NCBI GenBank assembly: GCA_036936605.1
Contig: JAUPFV010000002.1
Span: 247,401,305-247,465,304 of the forward strand
Direction of reading: 5' to 3'
Origin: Limnanthes douglasii subsp. nivea
Taxonomy: Eukaryota; Streptophyta; Magnoliopsida; Brassicales; Limnanthaceae
Length of the DNA: 64,000 nucleotides
Part shown: positions 1-12,039 of the stretch, piece after piece
Numbering within the stretch: the stretch's first letter is position 1
Layout: the number at the start of each line of letters is the position of its first letter
The notes under the pieces: model-generated
The model's database searches: none
The model's input: only the letters and a program-made list of their open reading frames with translations
What the model was told of the DNA's origin: nothing
Program-made: the position numbers and the translations under genes

Positions 1-731
1 AGGCTAAAGAAACCGGACAAGGGTCCAACAGGGCCAGACAGACTCAATCTAACCCAAATACAGCTCAGAACCAGCAGTCAAGGAGTAAAAGAGGTCCTTG
101 GGTTCAACCATAATGGTTTTCAGAATTAAAAAAAAAAAGTGTGGCTACCATTTATGACAAGACTAAAAATGAGGTCAATTTCCGAAAACCAACAGCGTTG
201 CAATCTCCTGGAGAAAGTCGTAATACTTTTTTTTGCCAGTATCATTATGATATTGGCCATAATATCCCAGAGTGCATCACTTTGAAGCAAGAAGTGCAGA
301 ATCTCATTGAAAGAGGTAAGTTGGGTGCTTATGTCAAAAGAAGAAGTGGAAACAGGCCTTCCAATGCTCTTCAAACTTGCCTTACGAACAATACAGGAAT
401 ATCTGCTCCGGAGGGGGCAATGGTGATCCTTGAAAGATTTGATGTTGATTTAGAGTATCTGGAGCCTGATCTAACTCGGAATAAAGTGGGGTTCAAAACA
501 GAACAGTTCAAGTCGGTGTCCGAACTCATTATTTTCTTTGAGTCACTTACCATATTCGGAGGGGATACCATGACAGCACACACGCCTTCATCGAGAAAGA
601 GGCATGTTCACAGTCTAGCTACTCAATTGGAAGGAGGCATGTCTTCCTATCAATCCCAAACCCTTTTTCCGTTTATAGTATTTGATGAGGATGATTTAAG
701 AAACATGGTCCTCATGAGGATGTTGTGGTGA
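1..731 (+). pseudogene. gag C-terminal part with zinc knuckle (element A)
   Basis: From 141 an open frame of 196 residues carries a retroviral-type zinc knuckle spelled CQYHYDIGHNIPEC, then the basic-acidic stretch LKQEVQNLIERGKL that follows the knuckle in plant Tat gag proteins. The downstream half, with FESLTIFGGD, matches the gag-protease linker of element B (IFGGDSM at about 7,205). Bases 1-140 are gag sequence in broken frame, with an A-rich run at 128. The frame ends at 731, shortly before the protease active site, so a frameshift separates gag from protease here. Confidence 0.8.
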
Positions 732-1440
732 TATGAGCATCTATTGGGGGCAACGATATCAGACGAATTCTGATAGACACGGGCAGTTCGGCAAACATTC
801 TCTTTTTGAGTTCTTACAAGCAGATGAAAAATCTGACTGTTATTCAACGGTCAGACAGAACCATTGTGGGCTTCACAGGGAGATCTGCGGATGTAATCGG
901 GGAGTTTGAGGAAGAGGTGATGTTGGGCAAGGGGCCTTTTAAAAAGGTTGTCAGATTGTTATTCGTTGTGGTAGACTACCCCACATGCTACAGCGCAATC
1001 TTTGGAAGGTCCTGGCTCTCTAGAAATCATGATGTGGCTTCAACAATCCACCATTGTTTGAAGTATGCGGTTCAAGGGCAGGTAGGAGTTTTCCGGAGTA
1101 GTCAAAAGATAGCAAGGTGTGCTATGAAACTGCACTTGCTCTTAAAACTTTGGGAGCAGTCCGGGTTAATGAAGATTAGCAGTTATTGGGTCCTTCTGAG
1201 GGAGAAGGTGAAATTGATGACCCCAGAGAGGCCCCTGGTGTTTTAATACTGGTTGAAGAAGTTGAAACCCACTCTCTGGCAGAAGGTAGAAGTGTTAAGA
1301 TTGGCTCCAAGATGGCGCCAGAGTTAAAAAAGAAATTGTTATCCTTTTTGGCAGATAACCAGCATGTTTTTGCTTGGTGCAATGTTGATGTGACCGGAGT
1401 TCCTGCAAGTGTTATATCACATAAGGTGTCCATCTGAAGT
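732..1440 (+). pseudogene. retroviral-type aspartic protease (element A)
   Basis: The active-site motif DTGSS is encoded at 776-790, preceded by RRILI and followed by ANILF, as expected for a pepsin-like retrotransposon protease. The fold continues to about 1,110 with the flap-like segment and the C-terminal IFGRSWL block at about 1,000, which in this lineage precedes the linker to reverse transcriptase. The open stretch 1,186-1,437 is that linker. Frames change at least twice. The catalytic Asp survives but the reading frame does not. Confidence 0.8.
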
Positions 1441-1479
1441 GATGTTGCACCTGTTGTGCAGAAAATGAGAGCTTTCTCT

Positions 1480-2110
1480 AAGGAGAAATCTTATATAATA
1501 GTTCAATAAGTCGATCGACCTACCAAGATCGGGCACATAAAAGAGTCCCATTATCCTTTATGGACTACCAATCCGGTGTTAGTCAAGAAAAAGAATGGGA
1601 AATGGTGTATGTGTATCGATTTTACTGACCTTAACAGAGCTTGCCCAAAATATCTTTATCATGTCCCCCGGATAGATCAGTTGGTAGACTCAACATCTGG
1701 AAACAAGTTGATGTCCTTCATGGATTCCTTCTCTAGGTACAACGAGATACAGGTGGATCCAAAAGACCAGGATCACAGTACCTTTGTTACAGACAGGGGT
1801 CTCCATTGCTACAAGGTGATACCTTTTGGGTTGAAGAATGTTGGGGCTACTTATCAGAGGTTGGTGAACAAAGAATTTGCTGATCATATTGGCAAGAATA
1901 TGGAGGTATACATCGATGATATGATGGTTGAAAGTTTAGAAGAAGATTTGCACATAATTGACCTTTGAGAATCTTTTGCTAATTTAACTAAGGTAAATTT
2001 AAAGTTGAATCCAGAAAAGTGTGTCTTTGGGTTGCAGCCCGGAAAAGTTTTGGGTTATGTGATAAGTGAGAAAGGGATTTAGCCCGATCTGGATCAGCTT
2101 GACGCCCTAT
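1480..2110 (+). pseudogene. reverse transcriptase, palm and fingers (element A)
   Basis: The frame 1,576-1,968 holds the core of a Ty3/gypsy reverse transcriptase: KKKNGKW, CIDFTDLNRACPK, the catalytic-region motif LMSFMDSFSRYN, PFGLKN and the catalytic YIDDM box (about 1,903). Two of the three catalytic aspartates are in YIDD; the third is in FMDSFS. Upstream residues are readable back to about 1,480 in broken frame. A stop at 1,966 and another near 2,080 interrupt the thumb region. The match is close in length and order to the copy in element B. Confidence 0.88.
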
Positions 2111-3105
2111 TAGAAATGGATCCCCCTCGAAATATTAAAGAAGTCCAGAGGCTGACAGAAAGATTGGCTGCCTTAAATCGTTTTAGTTCAAGGTCTTCGG
2201 ACAAGTGTGCTCCGTTTTTTCAGACCTTGAAGAATGCTAAATATTTCAATTGGTCTCCACAATACATCCAAGCTTTTGATGAAATAAAGAAACACTTGTC
2301 TTTACCAAAAACCCTTTTTAAGCCTGAAGAAGGAAAAATACTTTATGTATACTTGGCTGTGTCAGAATATGCTATAAGTTCATTGTTGGTAAGAGAGATG
2401 GACAATTACCCTCTTCCGGTGTACTGCATCAGCAAGATCCTGATAGATGCTAAGAAGAGGTACCTGAAGCTTGAAAAGCTGGCATGAGCCTTAGTGATTG
2501 CTGCAAGAAAAATGAGGCCGTATTTTCAGTCTCATTCCATCATTGTCCGAACGTCTTTTCCATTAAATAATGTTCTTCAAAAAACAGATATATCAAGCAG
2601 GGTGACCCAGTGGTCAGCAGAGTTGGGTGATTATGACATTGATTTCGCCCCACGAACTGCTATCAAGGCTCAATGTGTTGCTGATTTCTTAGTAGAATTC
2701 CATTCGGATGGGAGTTCTAAACAAGTTTCAGAAGGGAAAACTAAAAAAGAATGGGTAGTCCGGACTGATGGTGGATCAAGCACAATGGGTTGTGGGGCTG
2801 GAATTTGCAAAACCTCTCTGTATGGTGATAAAATGTACCATGCTATATACTTTGGGTTCAGGGCCTCTAACAATGAGTCCAAATATGGAGCGGCTATAGC
2901 TGGTCTTAAATTAGCTTTCCTATGTGGGGCTAAAAGAGTTAGGTTGATGAGTGATTATCAACTTCTTATATACCATGTTCAAGGTCAATCTGAGGCCAAG
3001 AAGGAACAACTAATAAAATATGTATTCATCCTTAAAAAGTGGCAGCCAACTTCAAGAATGTTTGCTATGAGCATATTCCTAGATAAAAAAATACACTTTT
3101 AGATT
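2111..3105 (+). pseudogene. RNase H plus second archaeal-type RNase H (element A)
   Basis: The open frame at 2,116-2,487 covers the thumb and the start of RNase H (YVYLAVSEYAISSLLVRE, then KRYLKLEKLA). A single TGA at 2,486 separates it from 2,494-3,102, which continues RNase H (ARKMRPYFQSH, VTQWSAELGDYDIDFAPR) and then begins a second RNase H at about 2,750 with WVVRTDGGSS, SNNESKYGAAIAGL and MSDYQLL. The tandem arrangement is characteristic of Tat elements. The two frames are nearly intact, so this is the best preserved part of element A. Confidence 0.88.
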
Positions 3106-4440
3106 CCTTAGCAATCATAGCATACTCTGAGTCCTACCTTTTGATTTATATACAGGAATGCCCATCCATACAATCAAATCAGAACAAGAAAGAAGAGGAA
3201 AGCTTAAGCATACAAGTAGTTCAATCTAAAGATTAGAGATTTCCCCTTCTTCAAGTATATCTTTGATGGGGTTTTGCCTCTAGAGGAAGCTATGGCAAGA
3301 AAAATTAAACACAAGGCTCGTAGTTTTTTTTATCATAAGAGAGGTTCTATATAAAAAATCCTTCAGTAGACCTCTCATGCGCTGTTTGGAGGTTGAAGAA
3401 TCCCAAACCGTTTTATTAGAACTACACAACGGAGAAGTATCAGCACATTGTGGCTACAGGGCACTAACCCGGAGGGTATTATTGGCAGGATACTATTGGC
3501 CATCCATAATGGCAGATGCTAAAGAAATGTTAAAAAAGTGTGATCCATGTCAAAGGTATGGCAACGATATTCATGTTCCAGCAGTGCCTATGGAATCTAT
3601 TTCTGAGCCAATACCTTTTGCCCGTTGGGGGGTTGGATTTAGTTGGACCTCTACCGATGGCGTCCGGATAGTGCAGGACTATTATTTTTGCTATTGATTA
3701 GTTCTCAAAGTGGATAGAATCAGTTCTTCTAGCAGGAACCACTTCGAAAGATATCATAAATTTCATCTTATCCAACATATGTTGCAGATTTGGGATTCCT
3801 CACAAAATTACCACAGATAACGGGCCACAGTTTGATAACAACGAAATGGAGAATTTATGTACTTCCAGGGGCATTCAACATTGCTTCTCTTCTCCTTTCC
3901 ACCCACAAGCAAATGTTCAGGTTGAAGTGGCCAACAGGACTATTTTGTTCGGGTTAAAAAAGGATTTAGAAGGGACTGCAGGGAAGTGGCCAAACTATCT
4001 ACAAAAAAAGTGTTAAGGGAATACCGGACTACACCTAGGGTTGCTACACAAGAATATCCTTTTGCATTGGTCTATGGAATGGATGCTATTACTCCTATAG
4101 AAGCTACCTTACCATCATACAGGGTCCATAACTATTATGAATAAGCTAATGAGATAGCAATTAGGAATCAGTTAGACTTAATAGAAGAAATAAGGTTTAT
4201 AGCACATCTTAGAACAACCCACTACCAAGGCTTGATGAGAAGCAGGTTTTCTTCCAAGATCAAGAGAAAAGATTTTCAATTGGGAGATAAAGTTTTGAGA
4301 AAAGTCTTCTTACACACCAAGGAGAAGCAGTTCGGTAAGCTGGCTCCGAACTGGGAAGGCCCTTATAAGGTGTCCGGAAAGCTACCCCTGGAATATTGAA
4401 CACCTCACATTATATCTAGAGTAAAAGTTGTGTAAATATT
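3106..4440 (+). pseudogene. integrase (element A)
   Basis: The zinc-binding N-terminus is visible at about 3,440-3,570 (HCGYRALTRRV, then KKCDPCQRYG). The catalytic core includes TDNGPQFDN at 3,813-3,839, carrying one acidic catalytic residue. The C-terminal block LAPNWEGPYKV lies at about 4,340-4,372, the usual end of Tat polyproteins. Stops and frameshifts are frequent between 3,700 and 4,200. Sequence after 4,440 is noncoding, with a purine-rich tract at 4,441-4,446. Confidence 0.82.
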
Positions 4441-4589
4441 AGGGGGCATACATTTTCCTACCCTGGTGGCGCGGGGAGGTTTTAATGAGGTGTCCCGTTT
4501 TTTCATTCAATAAAATATGATGCCTTTTTAAAACATCTGATGTGGTTTAACTATAATTCCATTCAAGTACAAGTCTTTGATTTAAAATT

Positions 4590-5513
4590 TTACTGGATGT
4601 GACAAAGATCTCCTCTATACATTTGACACTGATTTGATTCAATCAAACTCGAGGGATTTTCTTGTAGCAAAATCCAAGGATACTCCTCCTCGTAAGCAAT
4701 ATTTGCTAGAGAATCAACCACCGTGTTACTTCCGCGACTAATATATTCAATAACAACATGATCAAATAGTAACATTAAATTCCGAAGTTCCCAAAGATAT
4801 AAAATTAAACGATCTTTTCTCGCCTCGGAAAATCCATATACTTGATTCGCTAACAATTGAGAATCCATTTCAAAGCGTACTGAAGTTGCTCCACATATTT
4901 TTTTCCAATCTCAAACCTGTCAAGGCAGCTTCGTATTCAGCTTCATTGTTCGAAGCGTGAAAACCAAATTTGATAGATTTAATCATCGTTTCTCTAGTTT
5001 GAGCTATTAACTGGACCCCGACACTACATTCTGAAATACTAGACCCTTCATCTGTTCGAACAATCCACCTCGAAATCATTGGTGCAATATCTTTACTTTC
5101 TTCGATATCTGATCTGTTCGAATGAAATTTAACCAAAAAAAGTCTGCCAACGCTTGAGCTTTAATTTCAGTTCGAGGTTTGAATAAAATATCATAATCTC
5201 CTAGCTCAACTGACCACTTGGTCATCCTCCCTGAAATATCACGTCGTTGCAAGACATTCTTTAAAGGCAATGAAATTCGGACTTCGATAGTGTGTGCTTG
5301 GAAATAAGGGTGCATTTTTCTAGCAGTAATCACAAATGCTAGTGCTAATTTCTCCAACTTCAAATACCTCTTTTTTGCTGCCACTAGAAATTTGCTGATG
5401 TAGTACACTGGCTTCGGAATACCTGAATTTTCACTTATCAATACTGCACTTAGTGCAAAATCCGACAGCGCAATGTACAAAAAGACCTTTTCCCCACTTC
5501 GAGGTTTTGACAA
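4590..5513 (-). pseudogene. RNase H and archaeal-type RNase H (element B)
   Basis: The frame 5,513-5,076 starts in the RNase H domain (FLYIALSDFALSAVLI, KKRYLKLEKLALAF, ELGDYDILFKPRTE). The second RNase H starts in 5,136-4,870 (WIVRTDEGSS, HASNNEAEYEAALTGL) and ends in 4,868-4,590 (DSQLLANQVYG, DSLANIA). Two frameshifts split the domain. Homology stops after about 4,600, giving the truncated 3' end of element B. Confidence 0.87.
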
Positions 5514-6320
5514 AATCTATGGTGATGATAACAAGTTTTTTATACTTTTAAATACTGCCTCACACTCCGATGTCCATTCAAATCTGTTTGGTCCTCGCAA
5601 AACTTGAAAGAAAGGAAAACATTTATCAGAAAATCTAGAAATAAATCGGTTAAGTGTTGTTAACCTTTCTGTCAAAATTTGTACTTTTTTAAACAGATCG
5701 AGGCGAATTCATTGCTATTAGAGCTTTCCATTATTCTGGGTCAGCTTCTATTCCTCTTTCGCTGATAACATAACCCAAGAACTTCCCTGATCGAACTCTG
5801 ATTAGCTTTAGCCTGCTTGCCCTTAAATTCAAAAATGTTTCCTCTAAATCCTCAAGATGCACGTCATCCTCCAAACTTTTTACCACCATATCGTCTATAT
5901 ACACCTCTATATTTCTTCCGATCTGAGTGGAAAAATATTTATTCGTCAATCTTTGATAAGTCGCTCCTGTGTTTTTCAATCCTAATGGCATAACCTTATA
6001 GCAATGCAACCCTTTATCAGTTATGAAGGTCGTACATTCTTGGTCCTTTAGATCCATCTGAATCGGATTGTATCCTGCAAAAGCATCCATGAATGTTAGT
6101 ATTTTATTCCCCGAGGTGGAATCAATCAGCTGATCTATTCGAGGAACATGAAATAGATCTTTAGGACAGGCTCGAATCAAGTCTGTAAAATCCACACACA
6201 TTCTCCACTTCCCATTTTTCTTTTTTACCACTACTGTATTTTCAGTCCACAAAGGATATTGTGACTCACTTATGTGTCCGACCTTGAATAACCAATCCAC
6301 CTCAAAAAACAATTTCTTCC
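5514..6320 (-). pseudogene. reverse transcriptase (element B)
   Basis: The frame 6,312-5,731 encodes 193 residues covering nearly the whole fingers and palm: KKKNGKWRMCVDFTDL at residues 30-45, the FMDAFAGYN motif near 74-82, PLGLKNTGATYQRL, and the catalytic YIDD at residues 138-141 (5,901-5,890). It ends in the block FLGYVISERGIEADPE, the normal boundary with the thumb. The thumb (5,730-5,514) is readable in another frame. All three catalytic aspartates are present, unlike in element D. Confidence 0.9.
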
Positions 6321-7450
6321 GCCTTCTCCGAAGAGAATTCCCTTCTTTTTTGAATCACTTGTTTTACCTTCGGATCAATAGCCAAACTGTGACGAATCAC
6401 CTCGATCGTATACTCCTCTAAAAAATTAGTTGTTGACGTAAAAGTGCGGTCATTAAGGTTCTGATTCGAAGTATTCTTCCTTCTAAAAAAGTATACTCCT
6501 CTATTTCTTCACTTACGGTTAAAGACCCTGGGGTTTCCCTCGGATCGTCAACTCTTTCTTCAAAATCTGAGGTCAACCCCTCTAACTGTTATTCATGCAT
6601 CAAATCTCCACTGCTGGATCCCCGGATCCGAAGCGCAGTGGCATAACAGTCTCAACCTACTTTTTGGTCGCTTCGAACGACCCCGATTCGATCCCTAGCA
6701 CATACTTGAAGCATTGGTGTACCGTTGACACAACCCCATACATTCTAGAAAGCCAAGACCTTCCAAAAATAACTTTATAGCTCATCGAGTAGTCCACCAC
6801 CATAAAAAGAACCTGGACCTTCTTCTTGAAAGGTCATTTTCCCAAACTCACTTCCCCCTCGAATTCCCAAATCACACGAGCTGTCACGCCTGTAAGCCCT
6901 ATAATGGTACGTTCTGATTGAGAAATTCAATGCGGATTTCGCATTCTGTCAAAAGTAGTTTTAAAGAGGACATTTGCAGAACTGCCAGTGTCTATAAGCA
7001 CACGCCGAATTTCAATACCAACCACTTCTGCACCAATAACTACCGCGTCTTCATGCGGCCCTGCCGTTCGCCACAGATCATCCTCATCGAATAAAATGAA
7101 AGGAATGTCTTTTTTTCATACAAGTGAGTAGAAAATTTCCCTTCAATATAAGTTGTCAAATTGACAACATGCCTCTTCCTCAAACTATCAGTGTTGTCAG
7201 GCATTGAATCACCTCCAAAAATGGCTAATGATTCAAAAACTTTACACAAATCTTTCACACGCCCCTTCTTTATTGGCTCTTCAACAGCCATCAAGATTAA
7301 CCTGTTCGGATCCTTATCCAAATATTCCGAAGAGGCGTCAAATTCTTCAGTCTTCAAATCTAAAATCATTCTATTCTCAGCTGGCGCAGTTGGGTTTCGA
7401 TGTTGGGGCTATGTTTTTCGACCCGCTCCCTTATGACTTCACATAAGTCA
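6321..7450 (-). pseudogene. aspartic protease and gag-protease linker (element B)
   Basis: The protease active site DTGSS is encoded at 6,994-6,980, preceded by EIRRVLI and followed by ANVLF. The part from 6,880 down to 6,320 is the protease end and the linker to reverse transcriptase, with several stops. The frame 7,369-7,040 is the gag-protease linker (FESLAIFGGDSM), homologous to element A at 531-571. Confidence 0.8.
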
Positions 7451-8994
7451 ATAGCTTCCCATTTTCAATCAAAATTTTGAAGTTCTTTTTTTAGCATGAT
7501 GCAATCATTAGTATCATTTCCGACGTCCTCATGATACCAGCAATATTTTTTATTACGCTCCTTCCTTGGTTTATTTGTTGGAGATGGCTTCCTAAAATTT
7601 ACGAAGCTTTTATTCTTGTCAAATATTTCAGCCACACTTTCTGTCAAATTAGCATAATATTATGGCCTAACCCACTGATTTGGCCTTGGTTTGTTATAAT
7701 TATAGGATGGAGCATGATTTGAATATCCACCAGTTCGGGTTGGCAAATTATTATTCTTCAGACATGACTGTCGATTACCGTTCAAGGGTTGCCTTGGTTA
7801 TTGGCCACCTGACTCGAATTCTTTAGAGTACTAACTGGTCCTCCTCAGACCCTGATTGACTCCTCAACTTTGATCTGATCCTCTACCTGAGCCATCAATG
7901 CTCCAAAGGTTAGAGATCCCCTCTCGTTGTTTTATTAGCCAGATCCCCTGGAAAAAGACCCTGGCGAAAAGCTGTCATAGCCACATTTGCTTCGCAATTA
8001 TCCAAACTTTCCTTAGTCAGAACAAACCTCTTTGTGTAATTCTTTAATTTCTCTCCAACTACATGTTTACACTGAATAATTGTATCCTCGTTCGCTCTCA
8101 TCTCCTTACTTCCAACAAACTGCCTTTGATAAGCAGTGTAGAAATCCCTGAAATTTGAGATGGATCCCCTCGGAATCCGGTTGTACCATTTTAATGTTGT
8201 TACTTTGAAAGTCTGCAAAAATGTACGACACACCAGCCGGTCGTTATCTTCAAAATTCATTATGTAGTTCTTGAACTGTTCGATGTGGTCATCTAGATCT
8301 TGCATCTCATTGAACTTCTCCACCTTAGCAATATCAAAACGCTTCAGAAGCGTTATATGGACAGTTTCTCCAATCGACATCTTGCACAAGTTGATCCTCA
8401 ATTCCCATGACTGCATACAAATTTTGATCAGTCTCAACATATTAATTTGAGATTCCCCTCACACCAAGTAGATTCCCTCAAACAACGAGGAATGTTATTC
8501 CTTTTAGACTTATGTTCCTTCTTATACTTCCTCGGTTGTTCTCTTTCTGGTTCCTCCTTCGAAGAACTCCTATACCTCTTTAAGCCTGAAGCAAAACTTT
8601 AAACCTCTTCATCACTAGAGGCTACATACTTTTGTTTGACTTTTTTCCCTTTACGAGAAGAATAGATCTCTTTTGGAGCTTCGAAACGCGCTTTCTTTTC
8701 TTCACTTCTAACGTGTCGATCAGTACAAGATCGATCGGACTGATTTCCCATCTCAGCTTTCTCGTTCATTTGCCTCACCTCGGATTTGAGTTTCACCGAG
8801 TGAATTTCTTGTTCTCTTCGTTCATACTTTTCGTTCAGCATATTTATTTTATCCAAGAGTTTATTCATGTGCATCTCAATATCCAATTGAGTTTGGATTG
8901 GCGCAGATCCATCTGGTCTGTTTTCGTTTCTTTGTAAGTCATCTTTTAATATTTCCATCGTTGGTCGAAGTGACGGATTGTTTTCAGGATTCAT
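7451..8994 (-). pseudogene. gag (element B)
   Basis: The gag start is probably the ATG at 8,994, about 75 bp downstream of the PBS. The first frame (8,994-8,599, 131 aa) is a charged N-terminus (DKINMLNEKYERREQE, SDRSCTDRHVRSEEKKARFE). The second (8,440-7,910) is the capsid-like domain (LLKRFDIAKVEKF, DDHIEQFKNYIMNFED, KWYNRIP). The third (7,647-7,465) has the zinc knuckle region CWYHEDVGNDTNDC, in which one Cys/His position is weak. Two frameshifts separate the three parts. The first two blocks recur in element F. Confidence 0.85.
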
Positions 8995-9067
8995 TATAAG
9001 AATTCAAACAAGAAAATAACAATATTGTATTAAAATTCGAACACATAAGACACGAATTCTTAGTCGT

Positions 9068-9085
9068 CCCTAGTGAAGTCGCCAA
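9068..9085 (-). other. primer binding site of element B
   Basis: Reading the minus strand, the LTR ends in CA and is followed by CCAAATTGGCGACTTCACT. TGGCGAC is the start of the PBS type seen in many Tat/Ogre elements, which I recall as matching a tRNA-Arg 3' end. The same CCAAATTGGCGAC junction occurs in element F at 63,056, which supports the boundary. Confidence 0.7.
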
Positions 9086-9140
9086 TTTGGTGAGTTCAAT
9101 TATTAAGAGTAGTCTTAAGAAAAAGTAATACGCGAGTTTT

Positions 9141-9143
<3 letters not shown>

Positions 9144-9174
<31 letters not shown>
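9144..9174. repeat. (GA)n microsatellite
   Basis: About 15 uninterrupted GA units inside the LTR of element B, followed by a shorter GAGAGAG cluster at 9,182. On the element's own strand it is a CT-rich leader. Confidence 0.9.
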
Positions 9175-9180
<6 letters not shown>

Positions 9181-9250
9181 AAGAGAGAGTGAGAGCACAA
9201 TTGAGTTAGATCAAAAAGTGTTCAACCCCTTTATTAGTTCAGCCCTAACC

Positions 9251-9262
9251 TTTATATAAAGG
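9251..9262 (-). promoter_or_regulatory. TATA-like box in LTR of element B
   Basis: The AT-rich core TTTATATAAA sits inside the LTR about 165 bp before its end. It is the only clear TATA motif in the LTR, and transcription would run on the minus strand into the leader and gag. Confidence 0.5.
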
Positions 9263-9404
9263 CGCTAGGACTTAGCTCTAAACGGAAAACGGTTACATAA
9301 AGGGATAAATTACCCTTAGTTCTCAATAGAAATACATAATCATTATTGTTCCATTAAACTTACATTATTTACACTTTAGTCTTTAAATTTCTACTTCCAT
9401 ATCA

Positions 9405-11099
9405 GACTCTAATAGCCAAATAATGGTTATGGTCATTTATAATGGTTAGTAAATCATACTATAATAAATAATAAAATCTAGAAGTTAATTAAGTGAAGAG
9501 ATAAAATATTTACGCAGAATAAATAAAGAGATATAACTGAGGGACCTATACATAATTTAGTGCATTCTATTCACTAAATATAAATAGGTCCAATTAAACC
9601 TAACTCGGTATCACGAATCTAAGTGTCATTTTTTTCGCTTTCGATTTTTCCCTATTTACTCTCTTCACTGAAATCTACAAGTTTTCTATTTGTTTCTTCA
9701 TCAAGACCTCTGCTCCCTATCTTTCAAGAGGAGACTCGAGTGCACCATAATAAGTCTATGGGAAGATCATCTCCTACAAATTGTCGGTCTTAACTCATCA
9801 GATTAAAATTTTGTTGCAAATCTCAAATTGTAAGAGAATTAGATGGAGAATGGTCAGTGTCAACTTACAAAATTAAAGTTCCATCATTGCTTCAAATCAT
9901 AAGAGAATAAGATGTAGAGTGGTCAATATTACTCTATCTATCTATATATATATATATATATATATTCAAAAAATGATTAGTTTCTCGGAATGATTAACTG
10001 TTTAAATACTTGTGATTTATAATTTATAAAATAATCGTGAATAATCTCATTATGTGCATTTAAATTTCATCCATAAACATCAAGATAAGAACATAAATGC
10101 GAAACTTCAAAGTTAAATATACTTCTGGTTAAATTGAGTGTTTTTCTAAGGTTTCTGGTTCTGAGAAGTAAATACTGGTAGGTAGAGAAACAATTAAACA
10201 CATCTGTATTTTGGTTAATAGATTTAATTCTATGATAAATAAATATCTTTCAATCAAGATGAAACAACAGCTATCCTTTCGGGTTGATAATCGATGCCAT
10301 CATCATTCGCCACATACTTTTGATCGACGGAGACACGTATTTCAAAGCACAATTGGCAGAAACTTTATCTGCAACATTCATCTTTAAATATAAGATTTCT
10401 TGAATGAGTATTTGGATTTTTGAATGAGAGATCTACACACACTCTTACTAATGGACAATAGAATCAAACTATGGACGCCAGTTTTTCTGATTTTGTTCGA
10501 AATTCATTTTCATTAGTTTTTGGTCATTTCATCGTATACCTATCGTTCTGAGTCTTTTAGAAATCTAGTTCATGATTCTATTTATGATACTATTAAATGA
10601 GTAGACAGCAATTACAACCAAAATAACATGAAGAAAGATGGGAAGACTGTTTTTGGTTCACCTTAAAAGTAAGATATATACATGCAAACACTACAACACT
10701 CATTTTGCTCGTTGCGACGACATCCTCTCTAAGAATTTTCAGTGCAAGCATGGATAAGATTATCTCTTCCATAAGAAGAAGATGGTTTCTGTGAGAAATT
10801 TCAAAATGCACTGAAGAAAAATGATGAAGATTTATGTCACTAAAGAAAATAGATGAGAAAAACAACTCAATAGGTATGAAATGAGAAGTTATTGTTGGAT
10901 GAGCTATTCTTGAATCGCGATTGGTTAGCCTAAAGTAAATCCTTAGGAAATGGTACTTACATTTAAAAAAGCTCAAAAGTACCAAAAAAAATACTATAAA
11001 AGCCTTCAAATTTTTAGTTTTTAATATTATTTTAATTTTTTGTTTATAAATTCAAAAGCAGGTAAAAGACAATTTAAGTGATGGAATAAATGAGTTGAG

Positions 11100-11170
<71 letters not shown>

Positions 11171-12039
11171 GTTTTGGTTTTGAAATTTGTTTTTACTCAT
11201 CTTCAGTCCAAATCAATTTATAGTTTATTGTTCTTTCATATATATATATATGCAAACAATTGGGTTTCCAAATGAGTCTATAAAAAATATTCAAAGATTT
11301 AGTCCTTTATATTTTTGTTCTTTTTTTCTTCAATAATTTATGCATCATACTACGAATCCATAAGTTTTTCATGTTTGTATGTAAAACAAAAAAAAAATTA
11401 ACATTTTCTCTTTTTCTTTCTTTCCATCATATTTTACTATATATTTTTAATATTTATCTTACAAAATTACACACTTTACCCAAGTTATATATTCGTTAGA
11501 AGAAGATTCGGAGCAATGAAGTTTTTATATTTTAGTTTTGTTATATATTAGTGTAATTGGATTGACTAGTCTACAAATGTAGTCATGAGCAAAGTTGGAG
11601 AATGTGGAGTGGATCCTTGTTAGACCACCCACACTAGTGGAGATATTTCATCTCCCAAAAGCGCGCCACATTAGCATAATCCCAAATAATTCTGCAAAAA
11701 TTCTCACTCGAGACAACAGTGCATATTTCATCTTTCAGCATACCCCACCATATTTCTCTCTCTTCCACATCATTCTATCGTACAAATATTTTTATTTATC
11801 TTTCTTATTATTTACTATATATTTACATTAAAATTATATATATTAAAATAAATAATTTTTGTAAATTAACATAATATATTTTCTTTACAAATAAAAACTA
11901 TAAAATTGAAATAATTAAAAATATAATACATAATATATAGTATATTTAAAAATCAAATTTAAAAATAAAATTGGTTTGATTTCCGAAAAAGCTTCAACTT
12001 TTAATAGAATAAATAATTTACAATTAAATAAAATATATT
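9405..12039. other. AT-rich spacer with microsatellites, no gene seen
   Basis: I see no gene with recognisable protein similarity here. The 138-residue minus-strand frame at 11,009-10,593 and the 78-residue plus-strand frame at 11,595-11,831 have no recognisable motif or plausible splice context. Microsatellites include (AT)n at 9,935-9,964 and a long (AT)n at 11,104-11,167, which is about 32 units. Confidence 0.6.
11104..11167. repeat. (AT)n microsatellite
   Basis: About 64 bp of uninterrupted AT dinucleotides, one of the two longest simple repeats in the window. It is likely to be length-polymorphic. Confidence 0.95.

Larger units (their letters stand above)
1..4500 (+). mobile_element. 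Ty3/gypsy retrotransposon, Tat lineage, degenerate (element A; 5' part outside window)
   Basis: Domains lie in the order gag zinc knuckle, aspartic protease, reverse transcriptase, RNase H, a second RNase H and integrase, all on the plus strand but spread over several frames with stops. The second, archaeal-type RNase H (WVVRTDGGSS) after the normal one is a known mark of the Tat/Ogre lineage. The element starts before the window, so no 5' LTR is seen. Coding similarity ends near 4,400; a purine tract (AGGGGG, 4,441) and a tail with AATAAA follow before the oppositely directed element B begins near 4,590. No 3' LTR could be delimited. It is related to element B but not a close copy. It cannot be autonomous. 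Confidence 0.9.
4590..9404 (-). mobile_element. Ty3/gypsy retrotransposon, Tat lineage, 3' truncated (element B)
   Basis: Read on the minus strand this element gives 5' LTR (9,404-9,091), PBS, gag, protease, reverse transcriptase, RNase H and the second RNase H, and then stops. Integrase and the 3' LTR are absent. The break at about 4,590 abuts the tail of element A, so the two elements meet tail to tail. Reading frames are better kept than in A, and the element is near in sequence to element F at the window's right end (shared gag blocks and the same LTR-PBS junction). Confidence 0.88.
9091..9404 (-). repeat. 5' LTR of element B (314 bp)
   Basis: Boundaries are inferred from the terminal TG...CA: minus-strand start TGATATGG at 9,404 and end CA at 9,091, directly before the PBS. 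A TATA-like box lies at 9,251-9,262 and a (GA)n tract at 9,144-9,174 falls in the predicted transcribed leader. The outer boundary is an inference because no second LTR is available for comparison; the inner one is firm. Confidence 0.65.

Noticed and set aside
10593..11009. 138-residue minus-strand open frame in the spacer
   Set aside because: Composition is phenylalanine- and leucine-rich because of T-rich DNA; no motif, no splice context, no homologue recalled.
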